A stretch of 64,000 bases of DNA from Peltaster fructicola. Taxonomy: Eukaryota; Ascomycota; Dothideomycetes. The position numbers were made by a program, and so were the translations under genes. Positions 10,612 through 20,720 of this stretch are shown here, piece after piece; position 1 is the first letter of the stretch, and each line of letters starts with the position of its first letter. The notes under the pieces are model-generated. The model saw nothing but the letters and a program-made list of their open reading frames with translations, was not told where the DNA came from and ran no database searches. The DNA lies in contig CP051142.1 of the NCBI GenBank assembly GCA_001592805.2, forward strand, positions 496,001-560,000, written 5' to 3'.

Positions 10612-12408
10612 ATGTATTCCCAACAACAGGATGGCACCATGGTTCTAGGCCATAACTCACCAACACTGCCAACCATATATGATGTAATCATCGTCGGCGC
10701 TGGGCCTTGCGGACTGGCAGTGGCAGCTCGCCTACGAGAGAAGACACCCTCTGCTTTGTTCACCGACGAAGAGCATCAGCGATACCATTGGATCAACCGA
10801 CATGCCGGCAAAGCCGCCATTAAGAGTCGGAAGACCGGCAAGGTTCGATTAGGACAATCCGACTTCGAAGACTCCCCGAGCATGCTTGTCCTGGACAGCT
10901 CAGGCGACAGCTGGATGAGCCAGTGGGATCGCCTGTTCGACGAACTTCAGATTACTCATCTGCGCTCACCGATGTTCTTCCACGTTTCGCCAGATGATCG
11001 AGACGGTCTGCAAGCATATATGCACGAGCAGGGACGAGAGTGTGAATGTATAGAGATCGCAGGGTGTGTGGGCAAGGAAATAAGCAAACATCAGGCGAAG
11101 AAGAAGCGCAAGAAAAGAGATGGTTACCAACCGTGAGTGTCGTCCATATGTCCTTGCTATATTGACTGGTTGCAGAGCAAGAGCTGTTGTTGCAATCGAC
11201 GAAAGAGATCGCAAAGACTACTTTGCACCACCTAGCGATGCGTTTCGAGACTACTGCACCTTCGTTGCTGAACGCTACGGGCTGCTCGAAGATGGTTTGG
11301 TCAGACAAGCGGAAGTCCAAGATATCGACTACGATATCGTCCCGGCTGTTGACACGCAGAAGAGTATCTTCATAGTGAGGGCGGGCGGCGAGCAGTTCTA
11401 TGCCAGAAGTGTTGTGCTTGCAGTCGGCGCGGGCAACAAACCATCTATCCCAGCACCTTTTCCAGAATCAGGCTGTGATTGTGCTTGTCATGTTTTCCGC
11501 TCATTAGACGAGACGCTGCCACCTCGCATTTCACAGAAGAGAGGAGCGAGGATACTCGTCATCGGAGGAGGCCTGACCAGTGCTCAAGTTGTCGACAGGG
11601 CTCTAAAGCAAGGTGCCTCGAAGGTATGGCACATAATGCGTGGGCCCATGAAAGGTTGGTGCGACGCCGAGTGTGCCGACACATGCTGACCGCGCAGTGA
11701 AACCATTCGATGTCGACCTCAGCTGGATGGGTAAGTTCAAGAACCACGAGAAGGCCAGTTTCTGGTCAGCAGATACCGACGAGGGTATGTCAGCGCTAGG
11801 TGGGTTTGGAATGTCACTTATCCTTCTTAGAGCGAGCGGAACTCGTGAAGACGGCTCGAGGAGGAGGCAGCATCACGCCTCGATATCAAAAGATCCTGCA
11901 GCAACATCAGTCTTCGAACAAGCTGTCCATACACTGTAATGTCAAGGTGCTTGAGCAGCGCTGGGATGAGAAGAAAGAGCTGTGGTCGATCCAAACGGAA
12001 CCGCCTATTGAAGATCTGCCGCAGTTCGACTATATCTACTTTGCCACGGGTGTGCAGAGTGACATCGAAAAGCTCGATTTCATGCAGACGATGCTTGCCA
12101 AGCACAAGATCGAGTCCTTCAATGGCGTTCCCACGCTGACAGACGATCTTATGTGGAAGAGTGATGTGCCGCTCTTCGTCACGGGCAAGTTTGCCTCGCT
12201 TCGTCTTGGACCAGGTGCCGGCAACCTCGAGGGAGCGCGAACGGGAGCAGAGAGGATTGCGTGGGCTCTAGAGGACGTACTCCGAGGTCCTGACTACATC
12301 GCTGAGCAGCGGTCCCATGTCGCAGAGCCGGACATGCTGGAGCAGAAGATGTTTCGATATCAGGCAGGACTTGGAAGTCGATTTGAAAGTCTGACGGTAG
12401 AGTCGTAG
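10612..12408 (+). CDS. FAD/NAD(P)-dependent oxidoreductase (lysine/ornithine N-monooxygenase-like fold)
   Basis: Four exons: 10612-11132, 11176-11654, 11698-11784 and 11831-12408. Introns are 43, 43 and 46 bases, giving 554 residues. The FAD-binding Rossmann motif is IYDVIIVGAGPCGLAVAARL. A second dinucleotide (NAD(P)H) motif is RILVIGGGLTSAQVVDRALK. The ATG-type hinge IYFATGVQSDIE is typical of flavin-containing and N-hydroxylating monooxygenases. Each junction restores sensible sequence, for instance HIMRGPMKVKPFDVDLSWMG and SADTDEERAELVKTA. Substrate is unknown. There is no siderophore synthetase nearby, so an ornithine hydroxylase role is not supported. A charged Lys/Arg run (HQAKKKRKKRD) lies just before the first intron. 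Confidence 0.82.
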
Positions 12409-14803
12409 CCTGTGTAACCAGCCACAGCTATGGCTGCCACAGGACGGCACGAAGTGTGGCAGTGAGCATCATCTGTAGGGCGGGAAGAAACTTGGTCAAC
12501 CATGTATGTGGTGTCATTCGGGAAAATGGTCCGGGGTATCGCCTCTATATTTGCTCTTCTATACCATTGGCCTGGTGTGAACGTCACGCTCAAACATGGC
12601 CCCAGCGATGTGTATCTTTAGTAACGGCCAATGTGGAAATGAATGTTGAGCTGGGTGTCGTGTGTCTGATCTGCAGCCCTGACATCTAGTGCCATAACTC
12701 GACAGGTGTCTTGAGACGTGTGAGACGGCTCGAGACTGGCGCATGTACGTACGTCAAGCTTCATGCTTGCTGATGTACCTCGCCCGTAGTGTAACGTTGA
12801 ATAGATTGACACGGGCTGAAGAGCCACAGTCGATGGTAGTGGCCGTGCTGCAGGCAGCATGTACATACCTGTCGATCGATCGTCAGCAGCCTGCAAGCAT
12901 GCCCATGATCTCAGTACAAGATGATCCTCGAAGTGGTATAGGCCTCTCGCGGAGATTAAGCTGGACAGGTCGGTGCTGCAAGTCGAAGACCTGAAGCCCG
13001 TCTATCACAAATCAGTGCGTTAACCGACCAAACATCGATGTGTACGGTCTTGCACAGTGAGTAAGGTTAAGTGACGCCTAGCTGCCCTAAGCAGCACGTT
13101 GAATGGCAAGCCACACTTTGGCATGGCAAATTTGGCGAAAGAGTACGTGTGCACAATGCGGACACGAAGCAGTAGTCGACGATCGGGCGCAAAGTATAGA
13201 CCTCCACAAGCTTTCGATCAGACGATGATGAAACTGATGCTCAGATCGCTCGATGGCTGGTGAGGTGGTCCTATTGGCCGCCACAAAGCGTGATAGAGTT
13301 CTGGCAGTGCAGCTTAAAAAATGAGAGAGGCTTGAGCAGCTTTCGCGCCATAGACAGGACGATCGGGAGTCTCATCAGCCAAGAAGTTGGGTCGTTCGTG
13401 TGGTGCCGTTGGCGTATGGAGATCGCTCATACAGCGATATACGCCGCTCAGCCTCGATCGCGACGCACAGGAGGAGATATGTACAAGAGTGAAAAAGTCC
13501 CTCCCGCCGCCCATGCGTGAAACAAGATCGTTCACGATCAAGTGCCGGTCATAGTGTCATGCTGAGTGGTGGGCGTTTCAAGCCACAGACTTTATGACAG
13601 CCAAGGATATTGATCGATCGACTGGTGTCTCAGTCTACAAACGAGGTCGATGCATATGATCGTATGTCAGGCGTCGCATTGAGTTCGCTGTAGTGTCGTC
13701 TGATTTGCGCTCAGCAGCTGGCGAAAACGCTTTGCTGGCCTATCGAGCGATGCTTGTGAAGAGTTGTCCGCCTCTTCCTAGAGGGCTGAGGCGCGCCCCG
13801 CCACTACTACTGCAGTGGCATGCATTATTATTGTATGTGGTGTGGTGTGCTTGCTCCATTCGGACGAGTCGACCGGCACACTCTCGATCCGTCGTCTTAC
13901 GTAGTACGTCCATACAGCGGCAGCATCGATTACCAGTGATGGCGTACCTCAGACGAGCTTAGAATCTTGATCCACGACTCGCCAAGAGCTGGGTCGGCTG
14001 TAGTTCTGCCTTGATTATCCCTTCGCCTCACCTGTGCTTGCGATCGACGTGACACGCTCTCAGCTCCACTAGTGATTAGTAGGCTTGAAACTCAGCCACA
14101 TTGTGCTCTTCAGAGTTTAGATCGGTGCCCATCGCGATGATTTGTCTGGACCGGAAACGAACTTACAGTTCGTGCTGCTCTCCCACATCACATGCGGATG
14201 CGACGAGTTTCGTTGTCACATAGAACAACAGAACGAAGTGACAAGAGTAGCGACGAAGCAGTCAGCAACAGCGCCAGCAGCGACGACGTCATTACCGCCA
14301 CCAACCACCCAGCAAAGAGACTTCGAGACAGCAATCCAGTGGTTGTTTGGAGACAGGACGCACCGTGTACTTCCTGGTTGATGCGCGGTGCTTTCTCACG
14401 ACGTCATCCTCGTTACTCGTGTCTCTCTTTACCTCCAGCTTTGCGGAAAAGGGCATCGATGGATCGAGTCTAACACAACCCGTAAGGCTGCTGCTCATTG
14501 TACGTGCAAGTCTATTGCCTCCCTCCACCCATCGTCAACTTCAACACATCTCACCACACGCTCATCGAAGCACCTGCTGCGCACGCTGGGTCATGGTGTC
14601 ACAGCCTTTCAAAATCTTGGACACGCGCCAGAAAGCCTTGCCTGCCTGTCATAGAAGACTGCTGCTGACATAGGTACCACTGCGCAGGCCATCACGATAT
14701 ACACCCATCACCAGTTTTACCAGCAGCACTGCTCTCTTTCGCGCGTTCTGTTTCCTGGACGTCGAACTCTCTTCTGTGTCCACGGTCCACGCGCGTCGTC
14801 TGA
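12409..14803. other. Long intergenic region upstream of the zinc-finger gene
   Basis: About 2.4 kb with no open frame that resembles a known protein and no tRNA or tandem repeat that I could see. The last few hundred bases are CA/CT-rich, as in fungal 5' UTRs. They probably form a long leader and promoter for the transcription factor that follows. Confidence 0.5.
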
Positions 14804-16753
14804 ATGGCTGCCACGACACGTGCGACTTCACCTGGAGCGACCGAACCTTTCCCTCCTCTCGAGCCAGCACCTCGAACACCGACATCATTACCAGGCGGCA
14901 CAGCGCTCACGACTCTACCCACCATCAGCGAGCATTCCGTTCTCCTTCGACCTACCTCTCAAGTTTCACCAAAGTTAGACAAACTTACACCATTATCGCC
15001 TCGTCGCTCGCCTGCAGTCCTGACAGGCGCGGCGGCGATGGCAGATGCGAAACGCAAGCGCCAACATCAAGATCGCACTTCTCGAGAGACAACACCCAAT
15101 CCCGCTGTCGCTGCAATGCAATCGCTCATGGGAGGAGGTGGTATCAGCAAGCCTACAGATGCGCCTGAGCCAAACAAATTAAGCGAGCCATTGCGCAAAG
15201 CTGCAGAACACATACATATCCCCGATCGAAGTAGCACAACGTCCGCACAGACGAGTCCTGTCAGTCTGTCGAGTTTTGGCACAATGGACCAGACGAATGG
15301 AAATGGAGGAGCAATGACAGCCACAAGCGCTGGCAGTAATGATACAATTTCACGATATGTCGCCGAGCCAGCAGATATGATGGACTCTGCAGGTCAGACA
15401 CCAGCCACCAGTGCTGCCATGGAAGAGAATGACTCGAACAAGGCTTTCTCGTATCCTGGTCCTCCTCCCACACAACCACAGAACAACCATGAACCTGGTC
15501 CCGCCCGTGGCATGAGCTTGCCTGGAGTCGGCTACCAGGACTCTGCCAAGTCGTCGCCAGCGAATAAGAGGCATAAGTGTCCGTACTGCGCAACCGACTT
15601 CACACGACACCATAACCTCAAGAGCCATCTCTTGACGCACAGCCAGGAGAAGCCTTACGTCTGTAATACGTGCCAGGCTCGATTCCGGCGTCTGCACGAT
15701 CTCAAACGCCATACCAAGCTCCACACTGGCGAGCGACCACATACGTGCGATAAGTGCGGCAGGCGCTTCGCGCGAGGCGATGCTCTTGCTCGACACAATA
15801 AGGGTCCCGGAGGCTGCGCAGGTCGACGATCCAGCTTCGGAGGCGACGACGATCTTGGCGATGCCGATGGCATGGATGGTGTGGAGTACACCAACGACGA
15901 CATGGACGAAGATACCGCCGCCGAGACATCAGCAAGACGAGTCAGCGAACCGAGTCGTAAGCGTGTACATGTAGAGACACCAAACGATCCTAGTCGCAGT
16001 GTGTATCGTCAGCACTCGAGTACATACCCGCCTATACAACATCGACCTGGCGATATGGGACCACCAGCAGTCGTACACCCTAATAACAATACCAGCTCAA
16101 CATCACCTCGAGATATGACTAGCCAGACGGGATCCAGCTACTTTCAGAATTACAATCAACACACTGGAGCTATGACGGAATCGCCAAAGCCACTATCTCC
16201 TGGTCAGCCACCTGATGGACATCGTCTTAGTGTCGATCATAGTAATACTGGGACATTCAACCGTAATAGATCTCCGAGTTTGACCACCCAGTTCCAGCAG
16301 ACCCACTTTGGTCGTGGAAGCATCAGTCGAACGCCACCTCAGCCGCCACAAGCCCATATGGGACAGTCTGCGAACCAACTTCCGCCCTTGACTCTGAGCA
16401 CTTCGGCCGCTGGTCGACCCAGCCTAGCAGGTCCTGGACCAAGCATGCTTCATCATCAGCAAGTCCCACCACAACAAGTGTCAGGACCCAGCTCAGCATC
16501 TTCCCACGGCCAGTCCTCTGGAAGCAGCATGCGTGATATTCTGGGTACAGGTCCTGGCGGATTGAGCACTGGTGGTGAGGCAGATCTCTGGTCCCACTTG
16601 CGTCAGCTGGAGGGCAAATTTGTCCGTATGCAGGACGAATATGAGCTGAGGATCTCCCGACTACAAGAGGAGGTCATCTCACTACGCTCCCAGCTCAACA
16701 ACGGCCAGGGCAATGGCCAAGCTGGAAGCTATCCGGCAGAACCACGCTATTGA
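14804..16753 (+). CDS. C2H2 zinc-finger transcription factor with C-terminal coiled coil
   Basis: Probable DNA-binding regulator of 649 residues, single exon. Three adjacent C2H2-type fingers lie near residues 259-340: HKCPYCATDFTRHHNLKSH, then YVCNTCQARFRRLHDLKRH, then HTCDKCGRRFARGDALARH. The TGERP-type linker HTGERPH sits between the last two. The flanks are long, disordered and rich in Ser, Pro, Gln and Asn, with several SP/TP sites. A C-terminal amphipathic helix (LWSHLRQLEGKFVRMQDEYE) looks like a coiled coil for dimerisation. The third finger ending HNKGPGGCAGRR is a signature I associate with fungal regulators, but I cannot name an ortholog. A long upstream region suggests complex regulation. 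Confidence 0.85.
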   Translation: MAATTRATSPGATEPFPPLEPAPRTPTSLPGGTALTTLPTISEHSVLLRPTSQVSPKLDKLTPLSPRRSPAVLTGAAAMADAKRKRQHQDRTSRETTPNPAVAAMQSLMGGGGISKPTDAPEPNKLSEPLRKAAEHIHIPDRSSTTSAQTSPVSLSSFGTMDQTNGNGGAMTATSAGSNDTISRYVAEPADMMDSAGQTPATSAAMEENDSNKAFSYPGPPPTQPQNNHEPGPARGMSLPGVGYQDSAKSSPANKRHKCPYCATDFTRHHNLKSHLLTHSQEKPYVCNTCQARFRRLHDLKRHTKLHTGERPHTCDKCGRRFARGDALARHNKGPGGCAGRRSSFGGDDDLGDADGMDGVEYTNDDMDEDTAAETSARRVSEPSRKRVHVETPNDPSRSVYRQHSSTYPPIQHRPGDMGPPAVVHPNNNTSSTSPRDMTSQTGSSYFQNYNQHTGAMTESPKPLSPGQPPDGHRLSVDHSNTGTFNRNRSPSLTTQFQQTHFGRGSISRTPPQPPQAHMGQSANQLPPLTLSTSAAGRPSLAGPGPSMLHHQQVPPQQVSGPSSASSHGQSSGSSMRDILGTGPGGLSTGGEADLWSHLRQLEGKFVRMQDEYELRISRLQEEVISLRSQLNNGQGNGQAGSYPAEPRY

Positions 16754-17215
16754 GTTCCAACGCAACTGGTGGACTTCTCGAAGGACTTCTTTAGCATCAT
16801 GGCAAGGTGCCATGTTACTTGTAATAACGATTGCACTCTTTTCAGAGAGGAAACGACTTATGCATCGACTATTAGGTCGGAACAAAAATGGAGACAAGAA
16901 TGGCGTTCGGGCATGATACCATTGGCTTTGTATATGGCTGGACGCCTAACAGCAGCCTCACGAATGACCACAGAGCAGGTGCAGTCACAGAGGCAGCATA
17001 TCATCGAGCGGATAGTGCTGCAATTCACAAATGTATCATAATGGTAATACAACCAGAATGCGCAATGGTGTGATGACCGTATAGTAGCGATCGATCTTGC
17101 AAAAGTGTAGACATTGTCAAGTTCTGTACAGTATTTACAGTGTCGCTAAACGCAATGAAAGATATGCTCAATGCTTGCCCTGTGGATCGTGTCATCGTAG
17201 TGGAACACCGCAACT
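16754..17215. other. Convergent intergenic region
   Basis: This holds the 3' flanks of the zinc-finger gene (plus) and the TBC gene (minus). No other feature was seen. Confidence 0.5.
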
Positions 17216-19708
17216 TCATGCCTTGGCCTGCTTCACAGCTGTCATCAAGGACTCCTCGTTGATTTCCCATGTCGCCTGATTCGCCCAACCAATGATCTGG
17301 GACACCTCTTTCTTGTTGCCATACAACCTGGGTTCCAACAGACCCAGGATGGCCACAGCAGCGTCAATGAGGACCTGATCGTCTTCCAGTATGTACACAT
17401 CCCAAAGTCTGCTAACCTGTGCCGCAGAGAGGTTGTATGCAAAGAGACAACGGAAAAGAGGGTCGAGATACTCCTCAGGCGCGAGATTGAGTGCTGAGCT
17501 GGTGAGGTGAGCATGGAGCTTCTTGTTCTTCCTTCGCAGTGCGTTCAACACCATCGAATGCGCTCGTTCCATGGAGCTCTGGTCGTGAATCAGGAATGCC
17601 AAGGGAATGGGTCGGTTGAGTAGGTTCGCTAGCACCACGAAGGCATCTCCAGGTCGCATATTGAGACACAAGAGTCCAGCTATAAGGTGCGTGCCATAGA
17701 CATAGCCAACATCTGAGCGGTACATTGCATAAGCCTTGAGCACGTCCGAGAGTGCCTGGTTCGCCGGCGAGCCTGGAGCGAATTGGCGCAGAGCTGGGAA
17801 TGCTGCCAACACATCTCGTTCGATAGCTGAGAACCAAGCGAACTCCTTGCTTTTGGAGAGCTCCTCTTCTGACATGGCGTCTAGCTTCTCTTCCGTTCTC
17901 ACAGCTCGGTTGAGCGCTGCTTGGAAGGAAGTCGAGGATAATTGCAGCTCGTTGCCCACGGCTTTCTTCCACACTGCACCTCTGCTCTGAGGAGCAATGC
18001 CTTGCCAGCAGAGCTCACGCTTTCTGGCTTCGACTTTTGCAGTGCCCCAGTTGAGCAGGATCTCGTGCTCCCAGACCGACTCGCTAGAGCTCTGATGAGT
18101 GTCTCTCTCCGCTGCGGTCTCTTGCTCTTTGGTCTCCCGCTTCTTGTCAGCCTGCGCAGCCCGCGCCATCATCTGCTGCCATTCCCGCAGATGTTTCTTC
18201 TCCTCTTTCTGAGACTTAGGTGGTAACCACGATGGTCGAGTGCGTGTCAGGACAGCCTCCTTCTCTTTACTGATTGGTAATGGGTCAATCATGATGTTGC
18301 CCTTCTGCATTGGCGGGAGCTCCACTGTTGAGGTCCTGGTTTGTATTTTCGAATCGCTTTGTCGTCGGGGCGTGCTGCAGGTACTGCTGGGAGCTGACGG
18401 ACGCTTGTCAACCGACCTTCGCTCAGCGTGCTCCTCCAGTGCTATCGAGAGCTGACGGACTTCATCGTTGAGATCGTCGTTCCAGGACTTTGACTTCTTC
18501 CTATACGAGAATTGCTGCTCTGGTGGGAATGCGCTGATCGTGTTACTATGCTGCAACGGTGGCGGGCGTCGCATATGCGGTGATCTCGGGGAGCGCAGGG
18601 GTGGTGCTGATGGCCTGCGAGCATTCTTGGGAACATTTGCAGAATGCATGCCTGTGTATGAGGGAGAGTGAGGAGAGAGTCGTCGTCGTGGGCTTGGCTC
18701 ACGGCTGATTGGGCGCTGTCCTGGCATAGGCGATATGGGAACGTTCTCGAGGATAGCCTCTTCAGGAACGTCTTCGTCGTCCTCGTTGAACTCGGCTTCC
18801 AATTGAGCTACAGATTTCCGTTGCCATGACGTTCGTTTGACTAGCGATGGAGCTGGCGAAAGTTGTCGTCCTTCGAACGAAGCGCGTGGTGTGATGGTAG
18901 CGGATGATAGCGGAGACGTTGGCATCGAGGCTGGATCTTGCGTATTAGGGCCCGAGGTCCTTCTTTGACCCGCATACTGGGCAAGATGAGGAGAAGAGTA
19001 GCTGAAGCCTCGACGCATCATTCGTCCTGTAGGAAGATTCACGGACTGGTCTTGCAGTACAGCGGGTGGAGCGCTGAGTTTGCGCTCTCGATATGCGTGA
19101 GGTATAGTGTTCGTCGAGCTGTTCCTCATCATGTTCTTGAATGGAGCTTCCAATGAAGATACCGATCTCGGCTGTGGCCGGCGTAGTGTTGGTCTGCTCT
19201 CTGGCTTGAGATTGTTGTCCTCGATCACATGCTCGATGGGCGCGTTCTCGGACTCATCCAGGGACAATTCCTCGAAGTGTGGTGACTCGTTGGCGGAGTC
19301 ATTGTCGTCGAGACTGCTAGAGCGCAAGGATGATGATGAGCTCTTCGAGGATTTGCTGTAGCTCAATTCAGGAGGTGAGTTAGGCGCCGTCTCAATGGCG
19401 ACAGTATCGACGACTTCTGTAGCCATTGCGTCTTCCTCCTCTTCAATGGACTCGTATCTTGTCAATGAGAAGTGATGCGCGCGTTGGTTGGGGAGTGAAA
19501 GGCGTAGATTGAGGTCCTTTGTCGTGAGATTACGGTGGCTGTGCCAAAGCTCTACTGGCGAACGAAGGTAGGCATGCTGAGCACTGCGAGTAGCTGTATC
19601 GTCCAGAGCATATGGTGAGTAGTGATCGTCGCCAAGATCGTCGTGCGCGGAAGAGGTTGAAGTAGAAAAGATCGAGAGCGGTACGATCAACGAAGTCATG
19701 ATCCACAA
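17216..19708 (-). CDS. TBC-domain (Rab-GAP-like) protein lacking both catalytic fingers
   Basis: Single exon, 830 residues. The first half is disordered and Ser/Pro-rich with many phosphorylation-like sites. The TBC domain covers roughly residues 560-810 and resembles the TBC1D12/TBC1D14 group: ELCWQGIAPQSRGAVWKKAV, then DVLKAYAMYRSDVGYVYG, then FVVLANLLNRPIPLAFL and CLFAYNLSAAQVSRLWDVYI. Active Rab-GAPs use an Arg in an IxxDxxR motif and a Gln in a YxQ motif. Here the motifs read IERDVLAAFP (Ala for Arg) and GYVYG (Tyr for Gln). It is therefore probably a scaffold or Rab-binding effector rather than a GAP. Translation may instead start at the in-frame ATG at 19426 (MATEVVDT), since the first 94 residues look unstructured. 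Confidence 0.85.
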   Translation of the reverse strand: MWIMTSLIVPLSIFSTSTSSAHDDLGDDHYSPYALDDTATRSAQHAYLRSPVELWHSHRNLTTKDLNLRLSLPNQRAHHFSLTRYESIEEEEDAMATEVVDTVAIETAPNSPPELSYSKSSKSSSSSLRSSSLDDNDSANESPHFEELSLDESENAPIEHVIEDNNLKPESRPTLRRPQPRSVSSLEAPFKNMMRNSSTNTIPHAYRERKLSAPPAVLQDQSVNLPTGRMMRRGFSYSSPHLAQYAGQRRTSGPNTQDPASMPTSPLSSATITPRASFEGRQLSPAPSLVKRTSWQRKSVAQLEAEFNEDDEDVPEEAILENVPISPMPGQRPISREPSPRRRLSPHSPSYTGMHSANVPKNARRPSAPPLRSPRSPHMRRPPPLQHSNTISAFPPEQQFSYRKKSKSWNDDLNDEVRQLSIALEEHAERRSVDKRPSAPSSTCSTPRRQSDSKIQTRTSTVELPPMQKGNIMIDPLPISKEKEAVLTRTRPSWLPPKSQKEEKKHLREWQQMMARAAQADKKRETKEQETAAERDTHQSSSESVWEHEILLNWGTAKVEARKRELCWQGIAPQSRGAVWKKAVGNELQLSSTSFQAALNRAVRTEEKLDAMSEEELSKSKEFAWFSAIERDVLAAFPALRQFAPGSPANQALSDVLKAYAMYRSDVGYVYGTHLIAGLLCLNMRPGDAFVVLANLLNRPIPLAFLIHDQSSMERAHSMVLNALRRKNKKLHAHLTSSALNLAPEEYLDPLFRCLFAYNLSAAQVSRLWDVYILEDDQVLIDAAVAILGLLEPRLYGNKKEVSQIIGWANQATWEINEESLMTAVKQAKA

Positions 19709-20720
19709 TAAGATACTTCTTCGTTAGAGCGACAGAAGAGCGCGCGACTGGCGCGTGCGGCCGTTCGGACGTATCGTGCTGACCTATTTGCTCGATTCTC
19801 TTTTGCCCTTTTCTCCTAAAGGCTCTCCGCCGAAACGATGGCTGGTTGCGCTAGGAGCGAATAACCAAAGTTTCAGTCTGTGCCTACGAAGGTTTCGTCG
19901 CTTGCGACTGCCACTGACGACGGTGTCCACCTCCGTCGTCGCCGAGGATGAGCAACGATGCCTACAGCTGCTGCTGCTGCTTTGGCTGTCGCTGACCTGA
20001 TGGACTCGCCGGTCTGTTCGGAAAAGGGGCTTTGTTCTCGTCCGTCCTGTAGGCAGGGGTGTGGTGCAGGATGGTAATGATTGAGGACACTGAATCTTAA
20101 GTAGCCGGACCAATCAGCGCGATCGCGCCTCTACGTTTCCAATGGATAGATAGAAATAGAGTTACGTTCCTGGTTCGCTTCGTGCGATGTTGTCGAAGAC
20201 ATGTGGTTGCGTAGAGATGAACAGTGAGGGTCGTCGAAGGAGGAGAGGAGGGCAGCAGATAAATGGAGTGTTGTCATAGACAATGCAAGATCGTTTATCG
20301 CAGGCGCTTGTCAAGATCTCACATACAGTACATAAGGAGGTTGGTACAGCCTACTGCGGGAACTGGGGAGAGGCCAGGCAGCGTTCGTGCCAGCCGCCCA
20401 AGAATTCATACACTGCGAAAAGCAATTCTCTCGTGTCCCAACTGTGCGTATCAAGGTGTCACTTTCAATGAATGCCAGTCAAACAATGGCGACATCTGAT
20501 GGATCTCATTACCCAAGCCTCTCCACTGATGAGCAGAAGGTGGGCCTTCATCGACGATTATTCGCCTCCTCCATAGTTCGTTAGCATTCCACACACACAC
20601 TACGTACCTTGACCAGTCTCCGGATGAAAGGTGTTTCCTCCGCCGGCCACAAAGCTACTGCTGCATGTATCTACAGCTGCTGTCTTGTAGCACAAGCTAG
20701 GAGCTCATTGTCGCCGATGT
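19709..20720. other. Intergenic region between TBC gene and TERT
   Basis: About 1 kb containing the TBC promoter and the TERT 3' flank. No tRNA, protein family or tandem repeat was seen. A telomerase RNA template (CTAACCC-type) is not visible here or elsewhere in the window. Confidence 0.5.
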
